Positions 34,516 through 43,164 of a stretch of 64,000 bases of DNA are shown one piece after another. The DNA is taken from NCBI RefSeq assembly GCF_030817055.1, contig NZ_JAUSYV010000001.1:4302001-4366000 (forward strand), given 5' to 3'. The DNA is from Bacillus sp. V2I10 (GTDB lineage Bacteria; Bacillota; Bacilli; Bacillales; Bacillaceae). The notes beneath the pieces were generated by a model. The model was not told where the DNA came from, ran no database searches, and saw nothing but the letters and a program-made list of their open reading frames with translations. Both the position numbers and the translations under genes were made by a program. Each line of letters starts with the position of its first letter. Position 1 is the first letter of the stretch.

Positions 34516-34752
34516 TTAATCCCTGCGATCTCTATCTTTTCTTCTAAGACCTAACAGCCCTGCTAAACCTAATAAACCAATCCATCCCATGTCCATATTA
34601 TCGTCAGCTGCAGCGGCCGTTTCTGTATTTACATTTCTTGTGCCTATATTATCGTTTCTGTTATTGTCGTTATTTTCTGCCTGGACGTTTACACCAGACA
34701 TCATAACCGCGATAACCATTGTACATAGGATCATCATTACATTTTTCTTCAA
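34516..34752 (-). CDS. WGxxGxxG-type small exported protein
   Basis: About 78 residues: signal peptide (KKNVMMILCTMVIAVMMSG to VQA), an Asn/Thr-rich linker (NNDNNRNDN), then a C-terminal membrane segment MGWIGLLGLAGLLGLRRKDR. This is the architecture of the Bacillus WGxxGxxG family: small surface proteins of unknown role held by a tail segment. The TTG at 34752 follows GGAGGTG and is preferred over upstream starts. Confidence 0.75.
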   Translation of the reverse strand: MKKNVMMILCTMVIAVMMSGVNVQAENNDNNRNDNIGTRNVNTETAAAADDNMDMGWIGLLGLAGLLGLRRKDRDRRD

Positions 34753-34893
34753 GAGAACACCTCCATTTTTTATTATTATTCTCTTCATACAAGAATTTTT
34801 TATTCTTCTTTTTTATATTTTAAAAAAACAGTATCAATTAAATCATCTGGAGCAAAATAGAATTTGTAGTTTTTAAAATATGAAATGGAGTGA

Positions 34894-35397
34894 ATGGGTA
34901 TTCTCAGCGGAAATCCTACAGATGAACCAATGCATTATGGAGAGGTATTCGGAGTATGGAGTGCGTTATCTGTTGCAAAAGCATCTCATGCAGCTTATCA
35001 AGTTTATTACTATCACACTGGTGATGCCGATTTGAAAAAATTAATTGATCAAATCATTAAAAATAATATTTTGCCTTGCATTGAAGAACTTGAAACACTT
35101 TTAAAAAAGAATGAGGTCGGTTTGCCGCCTGCCCCCCCTGAAAGACCAAATGCAAACTTAGAAGAAATCCCTGCGGGAGCGCGCATTTCAGATTCAGAAG
35201 TGGCTATGAGCATCTCTAAAGACCTTGCTCAAGGATTAGTAGCTGACAGTACCATGATTGGACAATGTATTCGAGAAGATATTGCCCAGCTGTTTACTCA
35301 GTATCATGCTAAAAAAGTTCAATACGGCGGGAAAATCCTTCAATTAAATAAAGAAAAAGGCTGGTTAATTCCGCCTCCTCTTCATTTAGATAAATAA
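34894..35397 (+). CDS. DUF3231 family protein
   Basis: 167 residues of one DUF3231 unit: EPMHYGEVFGVWSALSVAKA, YQVYYYHTGDADLKKLID, then AGARISDSEVAMSISKDLAQG. These helical proteins are common in spore-formers and often occur near coat or catalase genes. GGAG(T) precedes the start. The next gene encodes a manganese catalase 57 bp on, so the two may form a unit. Confidence 0.85.
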   Translation: MGILSGNPTDEPMHYGEVFGVWSALSVAKASHAAYQVYYYHTGDADLKKLIDQIIKNNILPCIEELETLLKKNEVGLPPAPPERPNANLEEIPAGARISDSEVAMSISKDLAQGLVADSTMIGQCIREDIAQLFTQYHAKKVQYGGKILQLNKEKGWLIPPPLHLDK

Positions 35398-35454
35398 TGA
35401 AAAACAGGCAGTAGTTTCTTGCTGCCTTATTTTACTTTAAAAAGGAGTCAGGAC

Positions 35455-36312
35455 ATGTACTTTTATAAAGAAGATTTAATCAATATGATTGTTCCGGACA
35501 AACCGGATCCTGCTGCGGCAAAAGTTTTACAGGAAACATTGGGCGGCCAATTTGGTGAAATGCGGACAATGATGCAATACTCTTTTCAAAGTGCCAATTT
35601 CAGAGGAAAAGATAAACAATACAGAGATTTGATCAGAGGCGTTTTTCTAGAAGAAATCAGCCACGTAGAACTTGTTCAAACAACTATTAATCAGCTTTTA
35701 AATGGATCAGGTGAAGTAGATGATGCAGGAAATTCCGGTCCTAGTCAAGCACCTCTTGCAGACCCTGTCATGCATGGAAATCCTCATCATTATATTATTG
35801 GAGCACAAGCTTCACTGCCTGTCGATGCTGGAGGGAATCCATGGAACGGATCATGGGTGTACAGCCACGGAAATTTAATCAGCGATTTGCTTAATAATGT
35901 AATCCTGGAATCAACAGGTGTTCTGCAAAAATCAAGAATTTATGAAATGAGCTCTAATAAAACCTTCAGAGAAACCCTTGCATTTTTGATTGTCCGCGAC
36001 AACGCCCATCAAAATGCATTTGCCAAAGCTCTTGAAACATTAGGAGTTAACTGGGGCAAGATATTTCCAATCCCAAATTATGATATTAATAAGTACCCTG
36101 AATGCCGGAAATATGTGGAGATGGGCTTTCATAATGCACAATTTAATTTCCGGCTTGATTCAACCCGTATTGGCGAAATTTTCAGCGGAGAATCTCCTAG
36201 CAGAGACAGCGGTGACTTACAGGTTACAGATCCCCCAAAAGGCTATCCTGTACCAGATTTTCCAGTTATACCGAATGAACACAGCCCTGGCATTAACGAT
36301 ATCAATCAATAA
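35455..36312 (+). CDS. Manganese catalase
   Basis: About 285 residues. The dimanganese-site residues are in place: Glu35 (GGQFGEMRTMMQY), ExxH at 67-70 (FLEEISHVEL), a later Glu in ESTGVLQKSRIYEM and His in VRDNAHQNAFAKAL. It decomposes hydrogen peroxide; Bacillus members are often spore-associated. The ATG at 35455 follows AAAAGGAGT; the longer frame upstream is not coding. Confidence 0.9.
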   Translation: MYFYKEDLINMIVPDKPDPAAAKVLQETLGGQFGEMRTMMQYSFQSANFRGKDKQYRDLIRGVFLEEISHVELVQTTINQLLNGSGEVDDAGNSGPSQAPLADPVMHGNPHHYIIGAQASLPVDAGGNPWNGSWVYSHGNLISDLLNNVILESTGVLQKSRIYEMSSNKTFRETLAFLIVRDNAHQNAFAKALETLGVNWGKIFPIPNYDINKYPECRKYVEMGFHNAQFNFRLDSTRIGEIFSGESPSRDSGDLQVTDPPKGYPVPDFPVIPNEHSPGINDINQ

Positions 36313-36317
36313 ATACT

Positions 36318-36347
36318 AAAAACGGCCTTTTCCTCAGGGCTGTTTTT
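36318..36347 (+). terminator. Terminator after manganese catalase
   Basis: AAAACGGCC pairs with GGGCTGTTTT around a short loop with T tract. Confidence 0.7.
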
Positions 36348-36626
36348 CATGTTAGGATCTTTATCAATAAAGTTTTTGATAATAGCTGAAATGGATTCGA
36401 TGGCTCTTGTCATAACTCACCTCATAAGAAACGTTCTTCTTTTTGTTACCACCGCTTCATGTCGGCGAAGTGATCTGTGACTGGTTCGAAAAAAATACAA
36501 AATTAATTAATTATCATTAAGGCTGGAATTCGACTATCAGTTTTTTACAATCACACTTACCTTTCTTACACGATTTTTTATAGGGTTTGTAAGAAAAATT
36601 TCAAATCAAGGCAATGGATCAAGGAT

Positions 36627-36658
36627 AAAGACCTCTCAATCTTGAGAGGTCTTTTTTT
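36627..36658. terminator. Terminator next to the CotF-like gene
   Basis: AAAGACCTCTCAA pairs perfectly with TTGAGAGGTCTTT around two to three bases; T run on the plus strand, shorter one on the minus strand. Confidence 0.8.
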
Positions 36659-36670
36659 GGCAGAAATCAT

Positions 36671-37294
36671 TCAATTCGGAAGATTTTTCGATTGTGCTGG
36701 AGCATATGAATTCACCATCTGCTGCATATCGCCTTCTGTAAGCTGTGGAACCTGATAATAGTGATGCTTATTTTGGTAAATCGAAATCTCATAAGCCATT
36801 TCAATGCAATTTGGAATGGTATCAGCCAAAACTCTTCTGACAACCGGGTTTGCTACCTCTGTCGTAGCCATACCTTTTAAAGACGCAATTGATTTTACAG
36901 AGCCGAGCATGAGGTCTGAAATAACCTGATCATTTATTTCCTCAGGCATCTTCATCGGCTTCATCGGCGGTGAAGGTTTAAGGCCATAAACAAAGTCATT
37001 TCCCTGCTGCATATTGTAGACTTCCGTAGAAACTGAAGGCTTCATACCTGTCTGAAAACACTCAACAATCGTGTTGTATTCCGTCATCATAAATTGCTCT
37101 TGTCGGTTCATCATATCCAGAAGTTCCGGATCTTTAACATGCGGTTTTAAAATGGTATATAAGTTTAATGTATTGATGGCACCAGATAAAATTTCAGATA
37201 CATCAAACATCTCATGTCCGCCATGGCTTAATTGGGGCGGCACAGCTCCAGTGTGCATGTTTTCAGATCCTGTATTGTTCATTGATTGATCCAT
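36671..37294 (-). CDS. Spore coat protein CotF-like (YhcQ type)
   Basis: About 207 residues. The central part FDVSEILSGAINTLNLYTIL, ELLDMMNRQEQFMMTEYN and the later VADTIPNCIEMAYEISIYQN fit the CotF/YhcQ family of helical spore proteins. The N-terminus is Met/Asn/His-rich. The ATG at 37294 has GAGAGG at proper spacing, whereas the ATG at 37303 lies directly on it. It is monocistronic. Confidence 0.85.
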   Translation of the reverse strand: MDQSMNNTGSENMHTGAVPPQLSHGGHEMFDVSEILSGAINTLNLYTILKPHVKDPELLDMMNRQEQFMMTEYNTIVECFQTGMKPSVSTEVYNMQQGNDFVYGLKPSPPMKPMKMPEEINDQVISDLMLGSVKSIASLKGMATTEVANPVVRRVLADTIPNCIEMAYEISIYQNKHHYYQVPQLTEGDMQQMVNSYAPAQSKNLPN

Positions 37295-37372
37295 TTTATT
37301 CATTCCTCTCTTATCATTTTAATACATACATACCTATTCTGTATCCGAGAGGGAAATCTATTCGTCTTTTCC

Positions 37373-37999
37373 TCATTCCATAATCCCTGCCTGTATCAGA
37401 TGAACCGCTGCGTCTACCTCAAATTGAACAGAGCCATATTGCTTCTTCCAATCTTTGTAGCCAGCTTGTCTTAGCTCTTCCTTAATGCCGAGTGGATCGA
37501 CATTTAATTTCTGCAGCTTTTCAAGCAAAGCTAGAGCTTCTTTTTCCAGCATTTTTTCTGTTTTCTTTTCAATTTTTTCAATATTCTTCTTTTGTGTAAG
37601 ATCTAATCCTTCGCCTTCCATGACTCTTCCATCCATTTTTATGCTGACATTGAACTTATACCCGTTTATTGTTTTTTTAGGTTTGAACTTTGCGTTGGAG
37701 GAAAGATTTTGAATGCTGACCTCCCTGTCTACATTTAAATCGATTTCAATGATCCCTTTGCGGATTTTTTCATATAGGACTTTTAAAATATATCCTTCTT
37801 TCAGATTTATGGTATCGACTAAGCGATCTTCGTTAAAAAGAGCAACCCTTTCCGGAAGCGTAATGACCACAACAAGCGATGTATCTTTTAACAGCGAAAT
37901 GAATTGACTTACAATGGGCGGCACCATTCTGCGAAGCGCCTGCGGCATCACAATGTATCTTAAGGTTTGTACATATGTGAGTCCTGAAGAACCAGCCTT
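37373..37999 (-). pseudogene. Chimeric frame: ABC amino-acid permease tail joined to GerC C-terminal domain
   Basis: The open frame begins GSSGLTYVQTLRYIVMPQAL followed by RRMVPPIVSQFISLLKDTSL, the conserved EAA-loop region of polar amino-acid ABC permeases. It then passes without a stop into ERVALFNEDRLVDTINLKEG and on to EALALLEKLQKLNVDPLG, the C-terminal domain of Ger(x)C proteins. Neither partner is complete: the permease lacks its first spans and GerC lacks its lipoprotein signal. I infer a deletion that fused two unrelated genes in frame. Confidence 0.7.
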
Positions 38000-38113
38000 T
38001 TATTCAATGCATCCTTTAAGAAGCAGACACAGTCTGTTTTTTTCCATTTACTGTACAAAAAGGCGCATTTCCTCGTATACTAGACAGAAATACATGACAA
38101 GGAGTGTTTAAGT

Positions 38114-38332
38114 ATGAGTCAATCTAAGGCAAAAAAACAGCGATTGAAGAAATTGCGCGAAGGAGAAAGAAATCCGGAGGCTGGAAGAAGCCCATTTGTT
38201 TTTCAGGATTTGCGCACTAGACAAACAAAAACAAAAAAAGAGCAGCTATTTAAGCAAAAATACAAGAACCATTTCCAGGGAGACGGAAAAGATGGTTCTT
38301 TTTATTTTGCCTCAGAACGGCTCTTTACATAG
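38114..38332 (+). CDS. Small basic protein, 72 aa
   Basis: Lys/Arg-rich (MSQSKAKKQRLKKLREGERN, then TRQTKTKKEQLFKQKYKNHF), with GGAG before the ATG. It resembles a small conserved basic Bacillus family of unknown function. The last residues overlap the convergent ydcF-like gene by about 30 bp; homologues may end earlier. Confidence 0.65.
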   Translation: MSQSKAKKQRLKKLREGERNPEAGRSPFVFQDLRTRQTKTKKEQLFKQKYKNHFQGDGKDGSFYFASERLFT

Positions 38333-38891
38333 TAATTTGTGATGGCTAAATATTCTCTAGTATAAGATTTTAAGATAGCCATTTTTGGCGTTTTAGCTGC
38401 GAGCCCTTTGGCATCAAGACCAAGATCTTTTGCAGCCATGCATGAACGGTAGATGTGGAAATCATTTGTAACAATGAGACCTTTTTTTGCACTTGGAGGA
38501 AGCATTGCTTTTGAGAAGGTCAAATTTTCTATCGTACTTGTAGACTTTGATTCTTTTATTATACGGGATTCCTCTATTCCATGATCTTGCAGGATTCTGC
38601 TGATGGCCTCTGCTTCCGTTATTTCTTCGCCTGGCCCCTGTCCCCCTGAAGCAACCACAATCGCATTTGGATTTTCTATTAAATACTCTGCTGCTGCATC
38701 CGCCCGGTATTGCAGGGCAAGCGACGGAACCGTGCCATTTACCTTTGCACCGAGCACAATTAAATAATCACGTCTACAATCGGCTTTTCTGAACTGTACC
38801 TGTGGATGTTGTAATGTAAAAAGCCAGTATAGATAAGGCCTATTGCCACCAGTGTGAAAAGAATCTTTCTAATTGGTATCTTTATTTTCAT
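38302..38891 (-). pseudogene. YdcF-family (DUF218) protein, frameshifted
   Basis: The C-terminal part (38302-38757) has the DUF218 motifs VLGAKVNG, VASGGQGPGE and IVTNDFHIYRSCMAA. The N-terminal part from the ATG at 38891 gives a basic start and membrane anchor (ILFTLVAIGLIYTGFLHY) and runs into a stop at about 38760. A one-base change there would join them as DYLIVLGA. It would be a membrane-anchored envelope protein of about 195 residues. Confidence 0.7.
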
Positions 38892-39081
38892 TCAGGTTCG
38901 TCCATTTATTGTTTAATAGGTTATAGGTTCACTATAAATGATTTTACATGGAAAAAACTAGTAATTTTTCGATTTTCTTTTAAGTCGTATTAATTGCTCT
39001 TTTTCTGGCTGCTATGGTGCAGGTTCTTTACTTAGAGGATCAGGACTCCAACTCGCCTGAATCCCGTTTCAACTCTCCGGC

Positions 39082-39132
39082 AAAGAAAAATCGGCATCCC
39101 CCTTGCCAGCTATGGCAAAAAAGATACCGATT
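39082..39132 (-). terminator. Terminator of the TerC operon
   Basis: AATCGGTATC pairs with GATGCCGATT on the minus strand, followed by TTTTTCTTT. Confidence 0.65.
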
Positions 39133-39137
39133 CAATT

Positions 39138-39923
39138 TTACGCATTTCTCACTTGATCTACAGGTGTTACTGCCTTTTTCTCTTTTGATAAAAACCATCC
39201 TGCTAATGCGATTCCAACAAGGACAACATAGAATGTGATTTTCCAAAGAGGAGATTTAGCGAATCCTTCAGGCAATACAGCGAGCTCAGGGTGAGACAAC
39301 GTGTAAACTGAGAGCTTCACTCCGACCCATCCCACGATTCCGAAGGCTGCGATTTCCAGGCCAGGCTTCTTATGAAGCAGCTCCACAAAGAAGTTTGCCG
39401 CAAATCGCATGATCACAAGTCCGATGATTCCTCCAGCAAAAATGACGAGAAACTTGCCCCCATCCAAGCCGCCAATCTGAGGCAGACTCGTATTTGGAAG
39501 GGTAACGGCAAGAGCTACGGCTGCAAGAATTGAATCAACCGCAAAGGCAATATCCGCAAGCTCAATTTTAAGCACTGTTGTCCAGAATCCAGACTTTTTC
39601 TTGTCGCCCGGTTTGGCTTCATCTTCTTTTTTCTTAAAAACAAGTTTTCTCAATATATGATTTGCTGCGATGAACAACAAGTAAAGAGCACCAATTGCCT
39701 GAACCTGCCATACATCAACGAGATAAGAAATGGCGAAAAGGGATCCAAAGCGGAAAACAAACGCCCCTGCAAGACCGTAAAATAAGGCTTTCTTTCTCTG
39801 CTCTTCAGGAAGATGCTTCACCATGATGGCTAACACAAGGGCATTATCTGCCGCGAGCAGCCCTTCAATCGCAATTAACAGGAGCAGAACCCAACCATAT
39901 TCCATTAACATTGTCATTTCCAT
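39138..39923 (-). CDS. TerC-family membrane protein
   Basis: 261 residues and about seven to eight membrane segments. TerC hallmarks are IEGLLAADNALVLAIMVKHL near the N-terminus and IELADIAFAVDSILAAVAL in the middle, whose aspartates bind metal. Members controlled by yybP-ykoY riboswitches export manganese or load it onto secreted enzymes. This gene is last in an operon behind such a riboswitch, which supports a manganese role. Confidence 0.92.
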   Translation of the reverse strand: MEMTMLMEYGWVLLLLIAIEGLLAADNALVLAIMVKHLPEEQRKKALFYGLAGAFVFRFGSLFAISYLVDVWQVQAIGALYLLFIAANHILRKLVFKKKEDEAKPGDKKKSGFWTTVLKIELADIAFAVDSILAAVALAVTLPNTSLPQIGGLDGGKFLVIFAGGIIGLVIMRFAANFFVELLHKKPGLEIAAFGIVGWVGVKLSVYTLSHPELAVLPEGFAKSPLWKITFYVVLVGIALAGWFLSKEKKAVTPVDQVRNA

Positions 39924-39927
39924 CTAA

Positions 39928-40320
39928 TTAGTCCTCCTTTATCGTAATAAAATCCTGATCCTTACTGATTACACCTTCATCAAAAACAAGTCTTGTATTA
40001 AAGTAATACGACCTCTCTTCAGTAGAAGCTGCTAAATCCTTAGGCAATCGGAAAATAAAATCGATCCGGTTCTGTTCATCTGACTCAATTTGTTTAGACG
40101 TTAAGATATTGGCTGTTTCTATAACCTTTTCAGTTCGTGATGACAAATCTGCCATAACTAAATCACAATCGATCCGTTTCAGCTGCTGCTCAATGACACC
40201 GCCTCTAATTAAAAAATAACCGTTTATGCATTCTCCCGGCTGAAACTCTTCCTTTGGCAGAATAAGATCAATCTGTGCTGAGCCTATTCCTAAAATCGAC
40301 ATATATTTTCTGAGTATCAT
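39928..40320 (-). CDS. Spo0M-like (arrestin-fold) protein, short form
   Basis: 130 residues: QIDLILPKEEFQPGECINGY followed by LIRGGVIEQQLKRIDCDLVM. This matches the N-terminal arrestin-like half of Spo0M; B. subtilis Spo0M is about twice as long. The GGGAGG site is strong. It lies 4 bp from terC and 15 bp after the FbpB-like gene, so it belongs to the riboswitch operon. Confidence 0.8.
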   Translation of the reverse strand: MILRKYMSILGIGSAQIDLILPKEEFQPGECINGYFLIRGGVIEQQLKRIDCDLVMADLSSRTEKVIETANILTSKQIESDEQNRIDFIFRLPKDLAASTEERSYYFNTRLVFDEGVISKDQDFITIKED

Positions 40321-40335
40321 TGGACATTCCTCCCT

Positions 40336-40473
40336 TTATGAATTTCCTTTTGAATATTTATCATCTATGCGTTTTTCAATTTTTTCGAGCTGGCGTTTAT
40401 CTTTAAGCAGCTCCTCTTTGTTTTCTCTAATAAGCTTTTCAATTGAACCTCTGACTTTTTTCATTTTTTTCAT
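40336..40473 (-). CDS. FbpB-like small basic protein, 45 aa
   Basis: Reads MKKMKKVRGSIEKLIRENKE followed by ELLKDKRQLEKIEKRIDD. This is the FbpB pattern: basic start, ENKxxLLxDKxxLxxIExRI. FbpB of B. subtilis assists the small RNA FsrA in the iron-sparing response. Here the gene is the first open frame after a manganese riboswitch and two terminators, so a metal-responsive role is plausible. GGAAGG precedes the ATG. Confidence 0.7.
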   Translation of the reverse strand: MKKMKKVRGSIEKLIRENKEELLKDKRQLEKIEKRIDDKYSKGNS

Positions 40474-40499
40474 CTCACCTTCCATGACATTTTTCGAAT

Positions 40500-40534
40500 A
40501 AAAAAAACCTTTGCCTGTGATCCGGCAAAGGTTT
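40500..40534 (-). terminator. Second terminator in the riboswitch leader
   Basis: AACCTTTGCC pairs with GGCAAAGGTT, followed by TTTTTT on the minus strand. Its sequence is similar to the riboswitch terminator at 40550, suggesting a duplication. Confidence 0.85.
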
Positions 40535-40549
40535 TATCTGGAAAATAAT

Positions 40550-40581
40550 AAAAGACCTTTACCGTTATAGGTAAAGGTCTT
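40550..40581 (-). terminator. Riboswitch expression-platform terminator
   Basis: AAGACCTTTACC pairs with GGTAAAGGTCTT and TTATTATTTT follows. Its 5' arm overlaps the conserved 3' end of the aptamer (AGCAAGACCTTTACC), the usual arrangement for yybP-ykoY control. Confidence 0.85.
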
Positions 40582-40670
40582 GCTAACAACGTAATAGTTG
40601 CCAATAGGGCCGGAAGCAAATGCTTCGAAATGACGACTCTATTGTAAAAGCTACTCCCCTTTAGGAGAAC
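40572..40670 (-). ncRNA. yybP-ykoY manganese riboswitch
   Basis: The minus strand has AAGGGGAGTAGC near its 5' end, GTCGTCA, a hairpin GAAGCATTTGCTTC, CCGGCC and the 3' element GTTAGCAAGACC. These are the conserved parts of the yybP-ykoY aptamer, which binds Mn2+ and turns genes on. It lies upstream of an operon ending in a TerC-family gene, a classic target. Confidence 0.87.
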
Positions 40671-40690
40671 TATTCGATTTGTATACTCTC

Positions 40691-40719
40691 ATCTTAAAGG
40701 CAATCTGAATTTGTGTCAA
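40691..40719 (-). promoter_or_regulatory. Sigma-A promoter of the riboswitch operon
   Basis: TTGACA (40719-40714) and TAAGAT (40696-40691) on the minus strand are 17 bp apart, placed just upstream of the aptamer. Confidence 0.7.
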
Positions 40720-40755
40720 CACTAAATAATAAGAATTTTGAATATCAGGCCAAGA

Positions 40756-41055
40756 TCACACATTCATAAAAGCAGGCGGATACTTGACAACACCTGCTGC
40801 TTTATCAAGCGCACCCGGCTTTAACTCAGTCAGCATAAACACCTCATCCGGAACCTCAAACGGCGGCTTAATTCCTTTGCTGCTTGCAAGAACAAAACCA
40901 AACTTAGGATAAAACTCCGGATGTCCAAGAACGATGACTGAATCATAACCCAGTTCTCTGCAGTGTTTCAGTCCTGCACGTATGAGCAAAGAACCAACGC
41001 CCTCTTTCTGAAACCCCGGTTTAACCGCCATAGGAGCAAGGGCTAGTGAAGGCAT
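40756..41055 (-). pseudogene. GNAT acetyltransferase lacking its N-terminus
   Basis: 99 residues: LALAPMAVKPGFQKEGVGSL and LIRAGLKHCRELGYDSVIVL, then GHPEFYPKFGFVLAS. It contains the acetyl-CoA loop (Q-x-x-G-x-G) of GNAT enzymes, but the first two strands and helices, about 60 residues, are missing. No ribosome binding site precedes the first ATG and upstream sequence does not continue the fold. It is probably inactive. Confidence 0.7.
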
Positions 41056-41189
41056 CCCTTTCTGTCACTCATGCTCTTTGTCTATACCACCAATAGTTTA
41101 CCGTAATTGCCCATTAAATTTCTATCTCTTAAATGTAGGAATGTACGCTCCCGGAAAAACATAAAGTGAAAGTAAAAAGGAGTGAAAAA

Positions 41190-41582
41190 ATGCTTATAAA
41201 ATTGAGTGTAGCAGGAGCATCAGGCGCATTTATTTTTCTTGCAGTCAATCTGGTCGGGACATTAAAAAAAGGGATGGTCACACTTGATGAAACAAACAAG
41301 ACGCTTGCTGAGGTCAGAAATGCGGTAAATGGCCTGACCGAAGAAGCAGAGCAGCTGATACATACAGCTAATCAGATTACCGTTGATGTGAAAGGGAAAA
41401 TTAAAACGGTCGATCCGCTGCTTGAATCCGCACAGGATGTGGGAGAAATGATTCATAATGTAACAAGCTCGATTAAACAGGTTGGTGCCGTTTTTGGCGG
41501 AAAACGGCACCCGCGCACCGAAGTTTCAGTAAATGAACCTCCAGTCCGAATTAAGGGGCCTGTTCACATTAATGTAAAGTGA
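41190..41582 (+). CDS. DUF948 (YtxG-like) membrane protein
   Basis: About 130 residues: an N-terminal membrane segment (LSVAGASGAFIFLAVNLVG) followed by a helical region, DETNKTLAEVRNAVNGL and DPLLESAQDVGEMIHNVTSS, typical of DUF948 general-stress proteins. AAAAGGAGTG precedes the ATG at 41190; a longer upstream start overlaps this site. Confidence 0.82.
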   Translation: MLIKLSVAGASGAFIFLAVNLVGTLKKGMVTLDETNKTLAEVRNAVNGLTEEAEQLIHTANQITVDVKGKIKTVDPLLESAQDVGEMIHNVTSSIKQVGAVFGGKRHPRTEVSVNEPPVRIKGPVHINVK

Positions 41583-41622
41583 AAAAAAGAGCGATTTGCT
41601 GACGGCAGATCGTTCTTTTTCT
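41583..41622 (+). terminator. Terminator after DUF948 gene
   Basis: AGAGCGATTTGC pairs with GGCAGATCGTTCT, then TTTTCTG. Confidence 0.75.
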
Positions 41623-41839
41623 GCATTACTTTCCATAATGAAGATTTTACTTTCCAGTTTGTGTCCAATACTTGCCAATATGCATAAAATACTTTCTTCT
41701 TTATCAAAAATATTAACTTTTTTCCAAATACATCTAATGAAAGTAAAAAAATTAAATACAAAGGTTTCATTTTAGGTAAATTATAGTATTATATCTAAGT
41801 CTTTACTTACATAACTTTACTATCAGGGAGGTCATAAAC

Positions 41840-42103
41840 ATGCAAAAGTACAGAAGAAGAAATACACCAGCATTCACGTTCTTAGCCTATTTCACTTTTA
41901 TTGCAGGTGTCGCATTATTTTGTATCGGTCTTTACAACGCAGACAATCTTCAGCTGAATGAAAAAGGATACTACATTGCCGTTATGATGCTTGTTGCAGT
42001 AGGAGCCATTCTAACTCAAAAAGTGACAAGGGATAACGCCGAAGATGACGAAATGATCGCCGAACAGGAACGCAAGCAGAATCTCAGCAAATCCATGGAT
42101 TAA
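41840..42103 (+). CDS. YiaA/YiaB-type two-helix membrane protein
   Basis: 87 residues with two hydrophobic helices (FTFLAYFTFIAGVALFCIGLY and GYYIAVMMLVAVGAILTQ) and an acidic-to-basic C-terminal tail. The family's NxxxxxxxKGYY link is visible as NADNLQLNEKGYY. GGGAGG precedes the ATG. The function is unknown. Confidence 0.8.
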   Translation: MQKYRRRNTPAFTFLAYFTFIAGVALFCIGLYNADNLQLNEKGYYIAVMMLVAVGAILTQKVTRDNAEDDEMIAEQERKQNLSKSMD

Positions 42104-42118
42104 TAGGCTGATAAATTG

Positions 42119-42148
42119 GAAGGTGCAGGTGTGTGCCTTCTTTTTTTC
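42119..42148 (+). terminator. Terminator after YiaA/B-type gene
   Basis: GAAGGTGCA/TGTGCCTTC hairpin followed by TTTTTTTC. Confidence 0.7.
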
Positions 42149-42291
42149 ATTTGTTTAACTTCCTCTTAATCTGAAAGCAACTCCCACTGATCAAAATACA
42201 TTGCATCAAGGTCAGTGTGTCAAATAGTGGAATCCTTAAGTGGCGAAGGATTGCTGTATGTTGCTCATTATCAAAGTTCTGGGATGGATAT

Positions 42292-43074
42292 TTATAGCAC
42301 ACCAGACTTTCCGCCATCGATATTGACTGCTGTTCCCGTTATATAAGAAGCAGCATCAGAGGCGAGAAAAGTAATGACTTTAGCGGCTTCGTCCGTTTTT
42401 CCGATTCTACCAAGCGGAATTTGATGTTTGGGATCTGCTGCATATTGTTCCCAGGTTTGCTCTGGTGCTTCCATTTTCCACTTTTTTTCAATTTGATCAC
42501 TTCTGATGAGCCCGATACAGACAGTGTTGACGCGAATGTTGTCAGGGCCAAGATCCTTGCTCATTGCTTTTGTTAGCGCCATGCCCGCTGCCCTGCTGAC
42601 TGTTGTTGGCAAGGAAGATGCAGAAGGTGTTTTTGCAATAGAAGCTGTAACGTTAATGATGGAACCGCCTCCATTTTCCTTCATATGCAAAATGGCGTAA
42701 CGTGAACAATGGATCGCACCGAATAATTTCAGGTCAAGATCCTGCTGCCAAAGGGAAGCATCTACTTTCTCAAATGGATTGGCTGAAGAAGTGCCTGCAT
42801 TATTTATGAGGATATCCAGATGTCCGAAGTGTTCAGCCGTTTTATTAACAGCTTCTCTGCACTCATTTTCCTTTGTCATATCAGCTGCAATATAAAACAC
42901 TTCTGATCCTGTTTCTTTTAATATTTGCAGTGCTGCCTGTTGCAGTTTATCTTCATTTCTTGCACAAATAGCTACGCTTACTCCTTCAAGAGCCAGGTGC
43001 AATGCCGTTTCATACCCAATTCCTTTACTGCCCCCTGTAATTAATGCCACTTTCCCTTTTAACCCTAAATCCAT
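42292..43074 (-). CDS. SDR oxidoreductase at the end of the sigma-54 operon
   Basis: 260 residues, FabG-like SDR: GGSKGIG cofactor motif, NNAGTSS, INVTASIAK and the C-terminal ITGTAVNIDGG. The position of the catalytic Tyr is occupied in SLPTTVSRAAG, where the usual YxxSK/YxxxK is not seen, so activity is uncertain. GAGGGG precedes the ATG. It follows glcF by 90 bp on the same strand and is probably the last gene of the operon. Confidence 0.82.
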   Translation of the reverse strand: MDLGLKGKVALITGGSKGIGYETALHLALEGVSVAICARNEDKLQQAALQILKETGSEVFYIAADMTKENECREAVNKTAEHFGHLDILINNAGTSSANPFEKVDASLWQQDLDLKLFGAIHCSRYAILHMKENGGGSIINVTASIAKTPSASSLPTTVSRAAGMALTKAMSKDLGPDNIRVNTVCIGLIRSDQIEKKWKMEAPEQTWEQYAADPKHQIPLGRIGKTDEAAKVITFLASDAASYITGTAVNIDGGKSGVL

Positions 43075-43164
43075 GTAAGAAACCCCTCTCTATGTTTCTC
43101 ATTTTTTCCAAAAGACTCTGTCCGGATAACTCTAAGCATTTTAAAAAGAGCCTGCTAAAAACTA

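Noticed and set aside
36306..36413. 35-codon minus-strand frame with GAGGTGAG before its ATG
   Set aside because: It reads through the catalase terminator and overlaps the catalase stop; the start signal is good but coding evidence is too thin.
42292..43074. Assigning the operon SDR as 3-oxoacyl-ACP reductase (fabG)
   Set aside because: The catalytic Tyr-x3-Lys motif is not clear and the neighbours are not fatty-acid genes.
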